A DNA stretch of 6,121 nucleotides from CAYMST01 sp964393115 (lineage in GTDB: Bacteria > Bacteroidota > Bacteroidia > Cytophagales > Cyclobacteriaceae). The stretch spans positions 1 to 6,121 of the forward strand of contig CAYMST010000282.1 in NCBI GenBank assembly GCA_964393115.1, given 5' to 3'. Numbering within the stretch: position 1 is the stretch's first letter; each line of letters starts with the position of its first letter. The translations under genes were made by a program, and so were the position numbers. Positions 1 through 6,112 of this stretch are shown here, one piece after another. The notes below the pieces were generated by a model, which saw only the letters and a list, made by a program, of their open reading frames with translations, did not search any database and was not told the DNA's origin.

Positions 1-3000
1 TACTTACGGAGATAGGTTGGTCTATTTCAATTCCGATTCCAAACCCTAGGAAGGTTTTAATGTTTGTAGCGCACGATCAAACGTATTATACCGAGTATAT
101 TGTGATGAAAGAAGCACTTAAAGCTTCTGGGTATAGCGTAGAAGTAAGGAGTGCGACGGATACATCAGTGACGTTATATGGAGGTAGTGTCAATCATTGG
201 GCCAATAATCAAGATTTAGAAAGCTCTTTTGCTGAGTTTACTGAGCAGTTTGAGGAAATGTTTGGTGAATCTTGGTCCGACGGAAATAATGCTCAACCCG
301 CTAGTATTGAAGTAGAAGGAGCTATTCAAGATGTTGTAAACATGTCTGCTTATTCGGCATTGGTTATAGTTGGTGGTGAAGGAGTGGTCAATTATAGAGT
401 AGATGGAAGTTATTCAGGACACGGATCAATTGATGCTGCCACGGTACAAAGTGCTGCAGAAAAACTCAATGAGCTTGCCCTTTCAGCCTTGGCGAGTGGT
501 AAACCTGTTTTAGCACAATGTCATGGAGCTAGTATACCTGCATTTTGGAGAATACCGGATACCTCAGGACCAGATGAAGAGGCACTGGGTTATAGTCTTA
601 TAAAGGGAGGAATGGCGACAGGCTTTCCAGAACCAGCTACCGCCGCGACGTTAGATGCATTGGATATTCAACACAACGCGTTGGATCGTGTGACGATCAC
701 AAGTCCGCATGAATCCTTCGAAGATAATGGTAGAGGAGATTATAGAATAGTCACCACACGTGATTGGTATCCTCAGACGGTCGCTCATGCGGCTCGCACA
801 TTACTTAATATCTTGGATTCATACCCTTCTTATGTAGCCCTTGAATATCGAGAAGTTTCTGTTTTAGTCTTGCATGGTGGAGCTGTTGATACCGAAAACT
901 GTGGGCCCGGTAATCAGGACAACGATGTACCTTGTAATTATGGGACAGAGCCGAGCGACATACCTGCCGATTATACCGATGTAGTGGAATTATTAACCTC
1001 AGAATCTGCGGTAGATAATTTTTCTTTCAATGTTGAAAGTGTTGACTTGACCCTCGAAATAGAGGAGTTGCCTTATACATCTGAAAATATTTCGAGCTAT
1101 CTGAGTGCCTACGACGTGATTATTTATTTTAAACATTGGGCGACCAGTAACCCCGCTTATCTTCAAAATGCTATGGTGGATTTTGCGGATGATGGGGGTA
1201 CCGTTATTACCATGCATCATGGCATGTTCAATTCAGAGACTGGAAAGGATATCCTTATCGACCAGCTCTTTGGAGCGGAATCACACCAATCTAACTGGTC
1301 TGCGGACTTACTCAATTTCAATTTGTTGTCCACTAACTATGGCCATTTTATCTCCACATATGGCATAGTACCAACTCTGGACCCGTTGGCAGCTCCTGAT
1401 AGTTGGCAAGCGCAACCGTTACCGAGTGGTGCCAATGATGGATTTAGCTATTATCATCGATTTGAGATATTTGATGAGATTTATTTTAATTTTTCGTTTA
1501 ATCCAGACGTAACATTTGGTACCGGAATCAACGAGATTACTCCTTTATTGTCCAATGATCAAACGCCCGGCACGCAAGCTCATGTAGCGGGTTTTACACG
1601 CTTATTTGACCCATCAGAAGACAATAAGGTCGGTAAAGTGATTTGCTTTGGACCCGGGGAAAGAAAAGAGAGTATTAATATCAATCACCCTTTTGGACAA
1701 ATGATACGAAATAGCGCTGCTTGGTCCGTACTGGAGACCAATGGGGCAATAATCGGCAATACACAAGACCTAGAAATAGATGAAGTGAACATAAATATTA
1801 CGACGAGCCGAACTAGCGGCGCGGCTCCACTTTATGTTTTTTTCGATGCCACCACGTCTGCAGGTCTTGAAGAAGGAAATGATCTGGTCAACACCGACTT
1901 TTCATGGAATTTTGATGTCAACGACACAGACCCTGATGGAAAATGGGAAAGAACCAAGGGAATGGTGGCAGGTCATGTATTTGAGGCACCTGGTCAGTAC
2001 GAGGTCAGTTGTAGATTGACCGGCCCCAATGGGAATGCCCAAACGCAGACCATCATTATTAATGTGTCAGCCTTCGAAGGCACTACGTATTATGTTTCTA
2101 ATGAGGGTAAAGATAGTAATGATGGGTTAACTGAAAGTACAGCTTGGGCTACGGCAGACTATGCCTTTGATCAACTGGGAACCAATCAAAAGTTGTTGTT
2201 TAGAAGAGGGGATACATTTGAAAAATCTCCCAAGGTGGTCAATGAACTGATCGGGAGAATTCACATCGGTGCCTATGGGACTGGAGCCAAACCCATCATC
2301 CAAGGTGTGTTGGGTTCGAATCCCGCACTTCTACCCATGGGATTACATATTCATAACTCCAATGATCTAGTAATAGAAAACCTTCATATCATAGGAAGCC
2401 CAGAAGGAGAATCTAGAAGCATAGCTTTAAAAGATGACGAAAATGTACTCTTTCAAAACCTCGAAATAGAAGGGGCTCGCGTGATTGCTTCTGTTTTGAC
2501 GTCGTGTAACCTGATCGGTTTTTTCAACTGCTATTACCACGATTTTAGTGTTATGGGGCTATATGCTGGAAATAGCGAACGATTATCTTTTGTTGGAAAT
2601 ACCTTAGATCAAATCGATGGAACACCGGCGCCATCACATGGGATGCGTATTCAAGGAGGAGAAAAACAATTTATTGCACATAACGAATTGACGAATCTAA
2701 TAGATATGAAAACAGCCATTACCATACGAGGAGATGGACAGCGTCATGTGATGATTTACCGAAATAAAATGGATCGACTTTTAGGAGTGAACCCGCAAAA
2801 TTCGGAGACATTGGCAGCTATTAGTGATGTGACCATTGAGGGCAACTATATCGGGCACAATGCAGATTATGTGGGACACTCGTTTCCTCCATCGGCTAAT
2901 GCAATCAATATAGAAGCTACCCGTGTAGCCATACGTAATAACGTTATCGACGGCTATCATAACGCTGTTTTTGTCGGGCATGACTACAACGGTGTCGTAT

Positions 3001-4037
3001 CTGGAGATGTAGATGTTTACAACAATACTATACACTGGCGACAGGTGACCGGCTTTAGTTTGAATACCGGCCGAATTGTAAGACTCAGGGATGTGAATAA
3101 TATCACCGTTAAAAACAATTTGATATCGGCAGATGATATCAACGATATTGAAGTCGTGAATTCAACGGCTACGGGGAATAATTTTGAGATTACCAACAAT
3201 GTGTTGACTACTTCTCCCAATTACGTGACGGCGTCCTTACCAAACTCTGCGGCACACACTAATTCCGTATTGAACTACCCTGTCGGTGAGGGCAGTCCAG
3301 CACTAGATGCGGGTGATAACGATGTGCCTGTGTTTTTTGATTTATTCAATGGTACAAGGCCTACAGGGCTGATCAAAGATGTGGGCGCTTTTGAATTAGG
3401 TACCGAGCTACCAGATGAAGACATTATTGGAGCAGATATTGAAGCTTCTCCAGAGCAATCCGAGGATCAGCAGGAAGAAGAAGAGTCAACAGACGATTCA
3501 AGTGAACAGCAGGAAGAAGAAGAATCAACAGATGGTTCAAGTGAGCAGCTGGAAGAGGAAGAAGAATCAACAAACGATTCAAGTGAATTGCAGGAAGAGG
3601 AAGAAGAATCAACAGACGATTCAAGTGAACTGCAAGAAGAGGAAGAAGAGTCAACAGACGATTCAAGTGAACTGCAAGAAGAGGAAGAAGAGTCAACAGA
3701 CGATCTAAGTGAACAGCAGGAAGAGGAAGAAGAGTCAACAGAGGGTTCAAGTGAACAGCAGGAAGAGGAAGAAGAATCTAACCCTGTAGTACTTCATACA
3801 AAAAGCGAGAGACCTTCGGTGAAAATATATCCCATACCTGCTAACCACACACTTTGGGTTCGGTCAAAAGATCAAATGGCCATTGGTGAGATTGGTATTT
3901 ATAATCTATTGGGACAACCGGTGTACGTGAAATATATTGATCAATCTGAGGACAATATCGATGTTGCTGCTTTAGATAATGGATCCTATCTTTTGAAAAT
4001 TCAACAAGAGATAGTGAGGATCTTTATACTGCATTAA
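1..4037 (+). CDS. Giant T9SS-secreted multidomain protein (DJ-1/PfpI-like + ThuA-like + PKD + beta-helix), 5'-partial
   Basis: The frame is open from base 3 to the TAA at 4035-4037. Residues are numbered here from the ATG at 60 (1325 residues). Residues 1-255 resemble DJ-1/PfpI: a first strand (KVLMFVAHD, beginning upstream of that ATG), VIVGGEG at 102-108 and the nucleophile elbow AQCHGAS with Cys154-His155. Residues 264-560 resemble ThuA: VLVLHGG 268-274, DVIIYFKHW 352-360, DDGGTVITMHHGMF 377-390 and a GPGERKE stretch near 531. Residues 577-669 are a PKD domain (FSWNFD, then HVFEAPGQYEV). Residues 676-1080 are a right-handed beta-helix opened by TYYVSNEGKDSNDG, with many N-x-I/V-x-N-N turns, and closed by SPALDAG (1079-1085) and DVGAFELG. 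An acidic repeat linker (about 1131-1240) leads to a T9SS type A sorting domain (1251-1325: VKIYPIPAN, IYNLLGQPV, LDNGSYLLKI). T9SS cargo needs a Sec signal peptide; none follows ATG 60, so the true start should lie upstream of the window. The beta-helix suggests polysaccharide binding or cleavage, but the substrate is unknown. The domain calls are from motif recognition. Confidence 0.9.
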   Translation, partial: LTEIGWSISIPIPNPRKVLMFVAHDQTYYTEYIVMKEALKASGYSVEVRSATDTSVTLYGGSVNHWANNQDLESSFAEFTEQFEEMFGESWSDGNNAQPASIEVEGAIQDVVNMSAYSALVIVGGEGVVNYRVDGSYSGHGSIDAATVQSAAEKLNELALSALASGKPVLAQCHGASIPAFWRIPDTSGPDEEALGYSLIKGGMATGFPEPATAATLDALDIQHNALDRVTITSPHESFEDNGRGDYRIVTTRDWYPQTVAHAARTLLNILDSYPSYVALEYREVSVLVLHGGAVDTENCGPGNQDNDVPCNYGTEPSDIPADYTDVVELLTSESAVDNFSFNVESVDLTLEIEELPYTSENISSYLSAYDVIIYFKHWATSNPAYLQNAMVDFADDGGTVITMHHGMFNSETGKDILIDQLFGAESHQSNWSADLLNFNLLSTNYGHFISTYGIVPTLDPLAAPDSWQAQPLPSGANDGFSYYHRFEIFDEIYFNFSFNPDVTFGTGINEITPLLSNDQTPGTQAHVAGFTRLFDPSEDNKVGKVICFGPGERKESININHPFGQMIRNSAAWSVLETNGAIIGNTQDLEIDEVNINITTSRTSGAAPLYVFFDATTSAGLEEGNDLVNTDFSWNFDVNDTDPDGKWERTKGMVAGHVFEAPGQYEVSCRLTGPNGNAQTQTIIINVSAFEGTTYYVSNEGKDSNDGLTESTAWATADYAFDQLGTNQKLLFRRGDTFEKSPKVVNELIGRIHIGAYGTGAKPIIQGVLGSNPALLPMGLHIHNSNDLVIENLHIIGSPEGESRSIALKDDENVLFQNLEIEGARVIASVLTSCNLIGFFNCYYHDFSVMGLYAGNSERLSFVGNTLDQIDGTPAPSHGMRIQGGEKQFIAHNELTNLIDMKTAITIRGDGQRHVMIYRNKMDRLLGVNPQNSETLAAISDVTIEGNYIGHNADYVGHSFPPSANAINIEATRVAIRNNVIDGYHNAVFVGHDYNGVVSGDVDVYNNTIHWRQVTGFSLNTGRIVRLRDVNNITVKNNLISADDINDIEVVNSTATGNNFEITNNVLTTSPNYVTASLPNSAAHTNSVLNYPVGEGSPALDAGDNDVPVFFDLFNGTRPTGLIKDVGAFELGTELPDEDIIGADIEASPEQSEDQQEEEESTDDSSEQQEEEESTDGSSEQLEEEEESTNDSSELQEEEEESTDDSSELQEEEEESTDDSSELQEEEEESTDDLSEQQEEEEESTEGSSEQQEEEEESNPVVLHTKSERPSVKIYPIPANHTLWVRSKDQMAIGEIGIYNLLGQPVYVKYIDQSEDNIDVAALDNGSYLLKIQQEIVRIFILH
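3471..3779 (+). repeat. In-frame acidic tandem repeat (7.5 units of 39/42 bp) forming a linker
   Basis: This array lies inside the large secreted protein, between the beta-helix and the T9SS sorting domain. The unit is Q/L-E(4 or 5)-S-T-D/N/E-D/G-S/L-S-E-Q/L. The first two units have four Glu (13 residues, 39 bp). The next five have five Glu (14 residues, 42 bp), and a last partial unit ends in EEEEES. The units starting near 3630 and 3672 are almost identical at the DNA level, differing in one codon (TCA to CTA, Ser to Leu). All units are multiples of three, so gain or loss of units keeps the frame. It probably acts as a flexible, highly charged spacer between the catalytic or binding domains and the surface anchor. 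The purine-rich composition also keeps other frames open by chance. Confidence 0.93.
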
Positions 4038-4150
4038 AAACATCCCTGCGGTCTTGGTTATAAGCAGAGGTCTATCTGAAATACTTAGAAATTATTTCAA
4101 GTATATAATACCATTTAGGCTATATAAGGACGTGTTAGTTTGCGTCAGTG

Positions 4151-4228
4151 TTTTTTTCTCATTCAAGGCAAAAAATGCAGTCCTAGCAGCGCTAGAATAA
4201 GGCTTTTTAACGAAGAAGAAGGGAAAAA
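4151..4228. repeat. Imperfect long palindrome, possible mobile-element relic or intergenic repeat
   Basis: This stretch folds symmetrically about base 4189. A central stem pairs CTAGC (4183-4187) with GCTAG (4191-4195) around an AGC loop. The A-run at 4170-4175 then faces the T-run at 4204-4208, TTC (4162-4164) faces a GAA of the GAAGAAGAA tract (4213-4220), and the T-run at 4151-4157 faces the A-run at 4224-4228. Pairing is interrupted by mismatches and bulges. It sits in the non-coding gap after the large gene and encodes no evident protein. It could be a miniature transposable or REP-like element, a structured 3' UTR, or chance symmetry in AT-rich DNA. Confidence 0.35.
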
Positions 4229-4267
4229 CAGTAGTAAAATATACGCCGTTATAGAGTTTAAATGGTA

Positions 4268-4290
4268 TAACTGAATCGAAAACTCAGTTG
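4268..4290. other. Small hairpin upstream of the terminator
   Basis: AACTGA (4269-4274) and TCAGTT (4284-4289) form a 6-bp stem with a 9-base loop, extendable by one T-G wobble. No T-run follows, so it is not an intrinsic terminator on its own. It lies 14 bases before the strong terminator stem at 4304 and may be part of the same structured transcript end. Confidence 0.3.
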
Positions 4291-4303
4291 GCTACTGCAG
4301 AAG

Positions 4304-4345
4304 ATAAGAGGAGTCCACTTTTAGGACTCCTCTTATAATTTTCGC
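4304..4345 (+). terminator. Strong rho-independent terminator
   Basis: A perfect 13-bp stem, ATAAGAGGAGTCC (4304-4316) with GGACTCCTCTTAT (4324-4336), encloses the 7-base loop ACTTTTA. AATTTT follows on the + strand, with a further T-rich stretch a few bases on. It is better suited to + strand transcripts, because the minus-strand exit lacks a clean T-run. The nearest upstream + strand gene ends at 4037, so it would end either that transcript with a 3' UTR of about 265 bases, or an unrecognised short RNA from the gap. It also separates the large gene from the CAP lipoprotein gene. Confidence 0.8.
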
Positions 4346-4409
4346 CTATTTTTCTACAGAACCTACCTGAACTATTCGAGAGATACTAGGCATGTACTCA
4401 GGAGGTACT

Positions 4410-4460
4410 ATGCTTAAAAATTTCGAGCTTTGCTGTTTTTTGTCGGGTATTAAGAAATAA
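4410..4460 (+). CDS. Possible 16-codon leader ORF
   Basis: AGGAGG at 4400-4405 stands four bases before an ATG that opens a 16-codon frame (M-L-K-N-F-E-L-C-C-F-L-S-G-I-K-K) ending in TAA at 4458-4460. It sits 60 bases before the CAP lipoprotein start, in the likely leader of that gene. The perfect ribosome-binding-like sequence is the only support. Bacteroidota depend little on Shine-Dalgarno pairing, and the peptide matches no family I know, so chance is a real alternative. Confidence 0.2.
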   Translation: MLKNFELCCFLSGIKK

Positions 4461-4520
4461 CTGTCTCTTAAGAATTCTATCCCTATCTTCACCAGTAGTA
4501 GTAAAGACAATTCATTTGGT

Positions 4521-5033
4521 ATGTATTTATTCAAGCGCAGTGCTATCAAACAACTTATCATTGTAGTATCGTTTTTTTTAACCTTTTTATCATGTGACGA
4601 TGATGATGGCAATGACTCAAGCACCAATATCAATATTGATAATAAGGCTATCCTAAGTATTATCAACCAACATCGCGACAAAGGCACTGCATGTAATGGA
4701 AACGATCAAGGAGCGGTTGCTTCTTTAGAATGGGACGACCATTTGGCTAAAGCTGCGTTGGACCATAGCAATGACATGCAACAAAATAACTACTTCAGTC
4801 ACCAAGGAAAAAATGGGTCCTCATTTTCTGAAAGAGCAGAAGATGCAGGTTTTGAGGGGTTCCCTACGGGCGAAAACATTGCTGCTGGACATGATTCCGA
4901 AGAAGCAGTAATGGAAGGTTGGATAAACAGTGAAGGACATTGTGTCAACATTATGAATAGCAATGCTACACATGTTGGAGTAGCCAGATCAGATGAAGGA
5001 GCTTTATGGACTATGGTTTTAGGGAGGAAGTAA
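4521..5033 (+). CDS. CAP/SCP (YkwD-like) domain lipoprotein, probably surface-exposed
   Basis: This 170-residue protein starts with a lipoprotein signal peptide: Lys/Arg in the first 10 residues, a hydrophobic core (LIIVVSFFLTF, 12-22) and the lipobox LSC with Cys25. The mature end reads C-D-D-D-D-G, like the Asp-rich export signals that send Bacteroidota lipoproteins to the outside of the outer membrane. The rest is a CAP domain: LEWDDHLAKAALDHSNDM (69-86, His82), YFSHQGKNGSSFSERAEDAGF (91-111), TGENIAAG (116-123, Glu118), and EGWINSEGHCVNIMN (132-146, His140). The His/Glu tetrad positions of the family therefore appear kept. Cys58 and Cys141 could form the disulfide common in this subfamily. 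The length is that of a minimal single-domain bacterial CAP protein. The function of bacterial CAP proteins is mostly unsettled, so no activity is assigned. The start is firm: no other in-frame ATG occurs after the stop at 4458, and it is the start that gives the signal peptide. Confidence 0.92.
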   Translation: MYLFKRSAIKQLIIVVSFFLTFLSCDDDDGNDSSTNINIDNKAILSIINQHRDKGTACNGNDQGAVASLEWDDHLAKAALDHSNDMQQNNYFSHQGKNGSSFSERAEDAGFEGFPTGENIAAGHDSEEAVMEGWINSEGHCVNIMNSNATHVGVARSDEGALWTMVLGRK

Positions 5034-5227
5034 TCGTACACCATTAATTTTGAAAGACTCAGGAGACCTTCTAACTTTCTCCCAATCAAGCGACCTGCTT
5101 CAAAAGCAACTGAATCTGTGTTCAATGCTGATATCTCTTTGGTTAGATACTCGATACGTTCAAGTATTTCAGGTAAAATGTTGAAAGATGTAGTTGTTTT
5201 TACCAGTACTTTACGAAGTAGGTGCAT
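5034..5227 (-). pseudogene. Possible coding remnant, family not recognised
   Basis: The minus strand is open from an ATG at 5227 and runs on into the antisense of the CAP gene, stopping at 4799. Only the part outside the CAP gene is considered here. It reads like ordinary protein, with an amphipathic helix-like segment (ILPEILERIEYLTKEISALN) followed by FEAGRLIGRKLEGLLS. Segments of this look occur at the N-terminus of small helix-turn-helix or excisionase-like proteins, but no DNA-binding motif is visible, so no family is assigned. Because the frame runs through a well-supported opposite-strand gene, the downstream part is probably chance. It may be a 5' fragment of a broken gene, or not a gene at all. 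Confidence 0.2.
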
Positions 5228-5401
5228 ACATTAGATTTCATACGCTTGCCCCCCTCACCTATTCTGCGGTTAATTTAAGTATATCAGGTAGATGTGTTTC
5301 TTCGGGTTGAAAATTTAGATTGGTTAAAAACGGAATTGCGTTATATTCCAGTCAATTGAAGACTTTCCTAAAAACAGGACATTTTAAAAATCGAAATTTT
5401 A
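5228..5401. other. AT-rich intergenic spacer with no recognised gene
   Basis: No frame here gives a convincing protein. The visible features are an A/T-rich near-palindrome around 5384-5400 (AAAAATCGAAATTTT) and a 10-base direct repeat, AAAAATCGAA, at 5386-5395 and again at 5434-5443. I see no tRNA, riboswitch or CRISPR structure. Confidence 0.5.
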
Positions 5402-5464
5402 ATAAAAAAAGGTCATGGCTATTTGCCCCGGAAAAAAATCGAAGATTTCCCCTATTTTATGACC
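5402..5464 (-). terminator. Terminator-like hairpin downstream of the TetR gene
   Basis: Read on the minus strand, this begins eight bases after the TetR stop. GGTCAT (5464-5459) pairs with ATGACC (5416-5411) at the base. Inside is a second imperfect stem in which GGAAATC pairs with GATTT...CC around a TTC loop. A run of seven T (5410-5404) follows at once on the minus strand. Position and T-run fit an intrinsic terminator for the TetR transcript. The stem is interrupted, so strength is uncertain. Confidence 0.5.
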
Positions 5465-5472
5465 GATAAAAA

Positions 5473-6054
5473 TCAATCCAACGCCCCGAGCACTACGCCG
5501 ATCGTTTGGTTAAGCTCCTCAGCGTTAGTTTCTACCTTAGCAATTACATTTAATCCATTGTAAAAAGTGTACAACGTTGCGGCAAGTACTGTCGGGTCTT
5601 TGCTAACATTAATTTGCTGATTATCAATCCCTGATTGAATATAATCGGCAAAAACGCTGATCATCTCTTGTTTTTTATGCGTGGCATATGCATGCCAATC
5701 GCTATCACCTGGAATTAGTTCAGTGGTAGTATTTACTATTAAGCAACCTTTCCGGCTCTTATCAGCAATGCATTCTTTTACCTTCCCTTCGAATAGTTTT
5801 TGGAACCCGACTTTTACCTGCGGTTCACCTTTAAAAAACTCTACTAAATAGGAAAAGTTAGAATTTTGGTAGGTGTCTATAGCCCTATCAAAGAGCTGAC
5901 GTTTGCCCCCGTAAGTATCGTACAACGAAGCCCGGTTGATACCTAGTTCGTCAATTAAGTCTTGCATGGAAGTGGCATGATAGCCCTTTCTCCAAAAAAG
6001 CTTTATCGCTTTTTGAAGGACCTCTTCTTCCGAAAAAGTTTTTCTTCTTGGCAT
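5473..6054 (-). CDS. TetR/AcrR-family transcriptional regulator
   Basis: This 193-residue protein has the usual length and layout of TetR repressors, which bind an operator as dimers and release it when a ligand enters the C-terminal pocket. The N-terminal DNA-binding domain spans about residues 6-56: VLQKAIKLFWRKGYHATSM (helix 1), then MQDLIDELGINRASLYDTYG, the helix-turn-helix with recognition helix near 39-47, then the KRQLFDRAIDTY segment. The C-terminal ligand domain contains RKGCLIVNTTTEL (101-113), a motif seen in a TetR subgroup with a conserved Cys (here Cys103). The ligand is unknown. The ATG at 6054 gives the typical MPRRKTFSEEEVL start, and an in-frame stop lies about 33 bases upstream. 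TetR genes often lie beside the genes they control, but no such partner is in this window. It may lie beyond the right edge. Confidence 0.93.
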   Translation of the reverse strand: MPRRKTFSEEEVLQKAIKLFWRKGYHATSMQDLIDELGINRASLYDTYGGKRQLFDRAIDTYQNSNFSYLVEFFKGEPQVKVGFQKLFEGKVKECIADKSRKGCLIVNTTTELIPGDSDWHAYATHKKQEMISVFADYIQSGIDNQQINVSKDPTVLAATLYTFYNGLNVIAKVETNAEELNQTIGVVLGALD

Positions 6055-6086
6055 TTCAATTAGACTTATATAATTCCAAAATAATC

Positions 6087-6112
6087 AAAAAAAGGGCACT
6101 TGGCCCCTTTTT
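6087..6112. terminator. Hairpin with A and T runs, probably bidirectional terminator
   Basis: AAAAAGGG (6089-6096) pairs with CCCTTTTT (6105-6112) around an 8-base loop. The + strand leaves it through a run of five T, and the minus strand through seven T (6093-6087). It lies only about 33 bases upstream of the TetR start codon. Since no + strand gene precedes it here, it most likely ends a minus-strand gene to the right of the window, which would insulate the TetR gene from it. Confidence 0.65.

Noticed and set aside
999..1220. Minus-strand 73-residue frame inside the ThuA-like domain
   Set aside because: It lies wholly within a well-supported gene on the other strand and shows no recognisable domain.
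1168..1368. + strand 66-residue out-of-frame ORF inside the ThuA-like domain
   Set aside because: It is a shifted shadow of the large gene with no domain features. The main frame carries the conserved motifs here.
1834..2019. + strand 61-residue out-of-frame ORF over the PKD region
   Set aside because: The PKD motifs are in the main frame, and this frame has no domain features.
2781..3220. Two overlapping minus-strand frames (84 and 67 residues) inside the beta-helix region
   Set aside because: They are antisense to the repeated beta-helix coding sequence, with no protein family features.
3415..3708. Lys/Gln-rich 97-residue + strand frame across the acidic repeat
   Set aside because: It is the shifted reading of the GAA/CAG-rich repeat array inside the large gene. 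Its periodic Lys-rich pattern is a by-product of the repeat.
3424..3750. Leu/Pro-rich 108-residue minus-strand frame across the acidic repeat
   Set aside because: It is the antisense of the purine-rich repeat, which lacks stop codons in this frame by composition. The protein is a simple periodic Leu-rich sequence.
3450..3780. Tandem repeats considered as a CRISPR array
   Set aside because: The repeats are in-frame codons with no unique spacers between them, inside a continuous coding sequence.
4503..4520. TTCATTTG just before the CAP start as a Bacteroidota -7 box (TAnnTTTG)
   Set aside because: It lies about three bases from the start codon, too close for a normal leader, and has one mismatch with no TTG at the right distance upstream.
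4346..4687. Minus-strand 113-residue frame overlapping the CAP gene start, with a hydrophobic N-terminus
   Set aside because: Its hydrophobic part is the antisense of the CAP signal peptide and its Ser run is the antisense of the Asp codons. The unique C-terminal part (4346-4520) looks mildly protein-like but matches nothing I know.
4799..5033. Distal part of a 142-residue minus-strand frame
   Set aside because: It is antisense to the conserved CAP-domain motifs, so it is treated as a shadow. Only the non-overlapping part is kept, as a low-confidence remnant.
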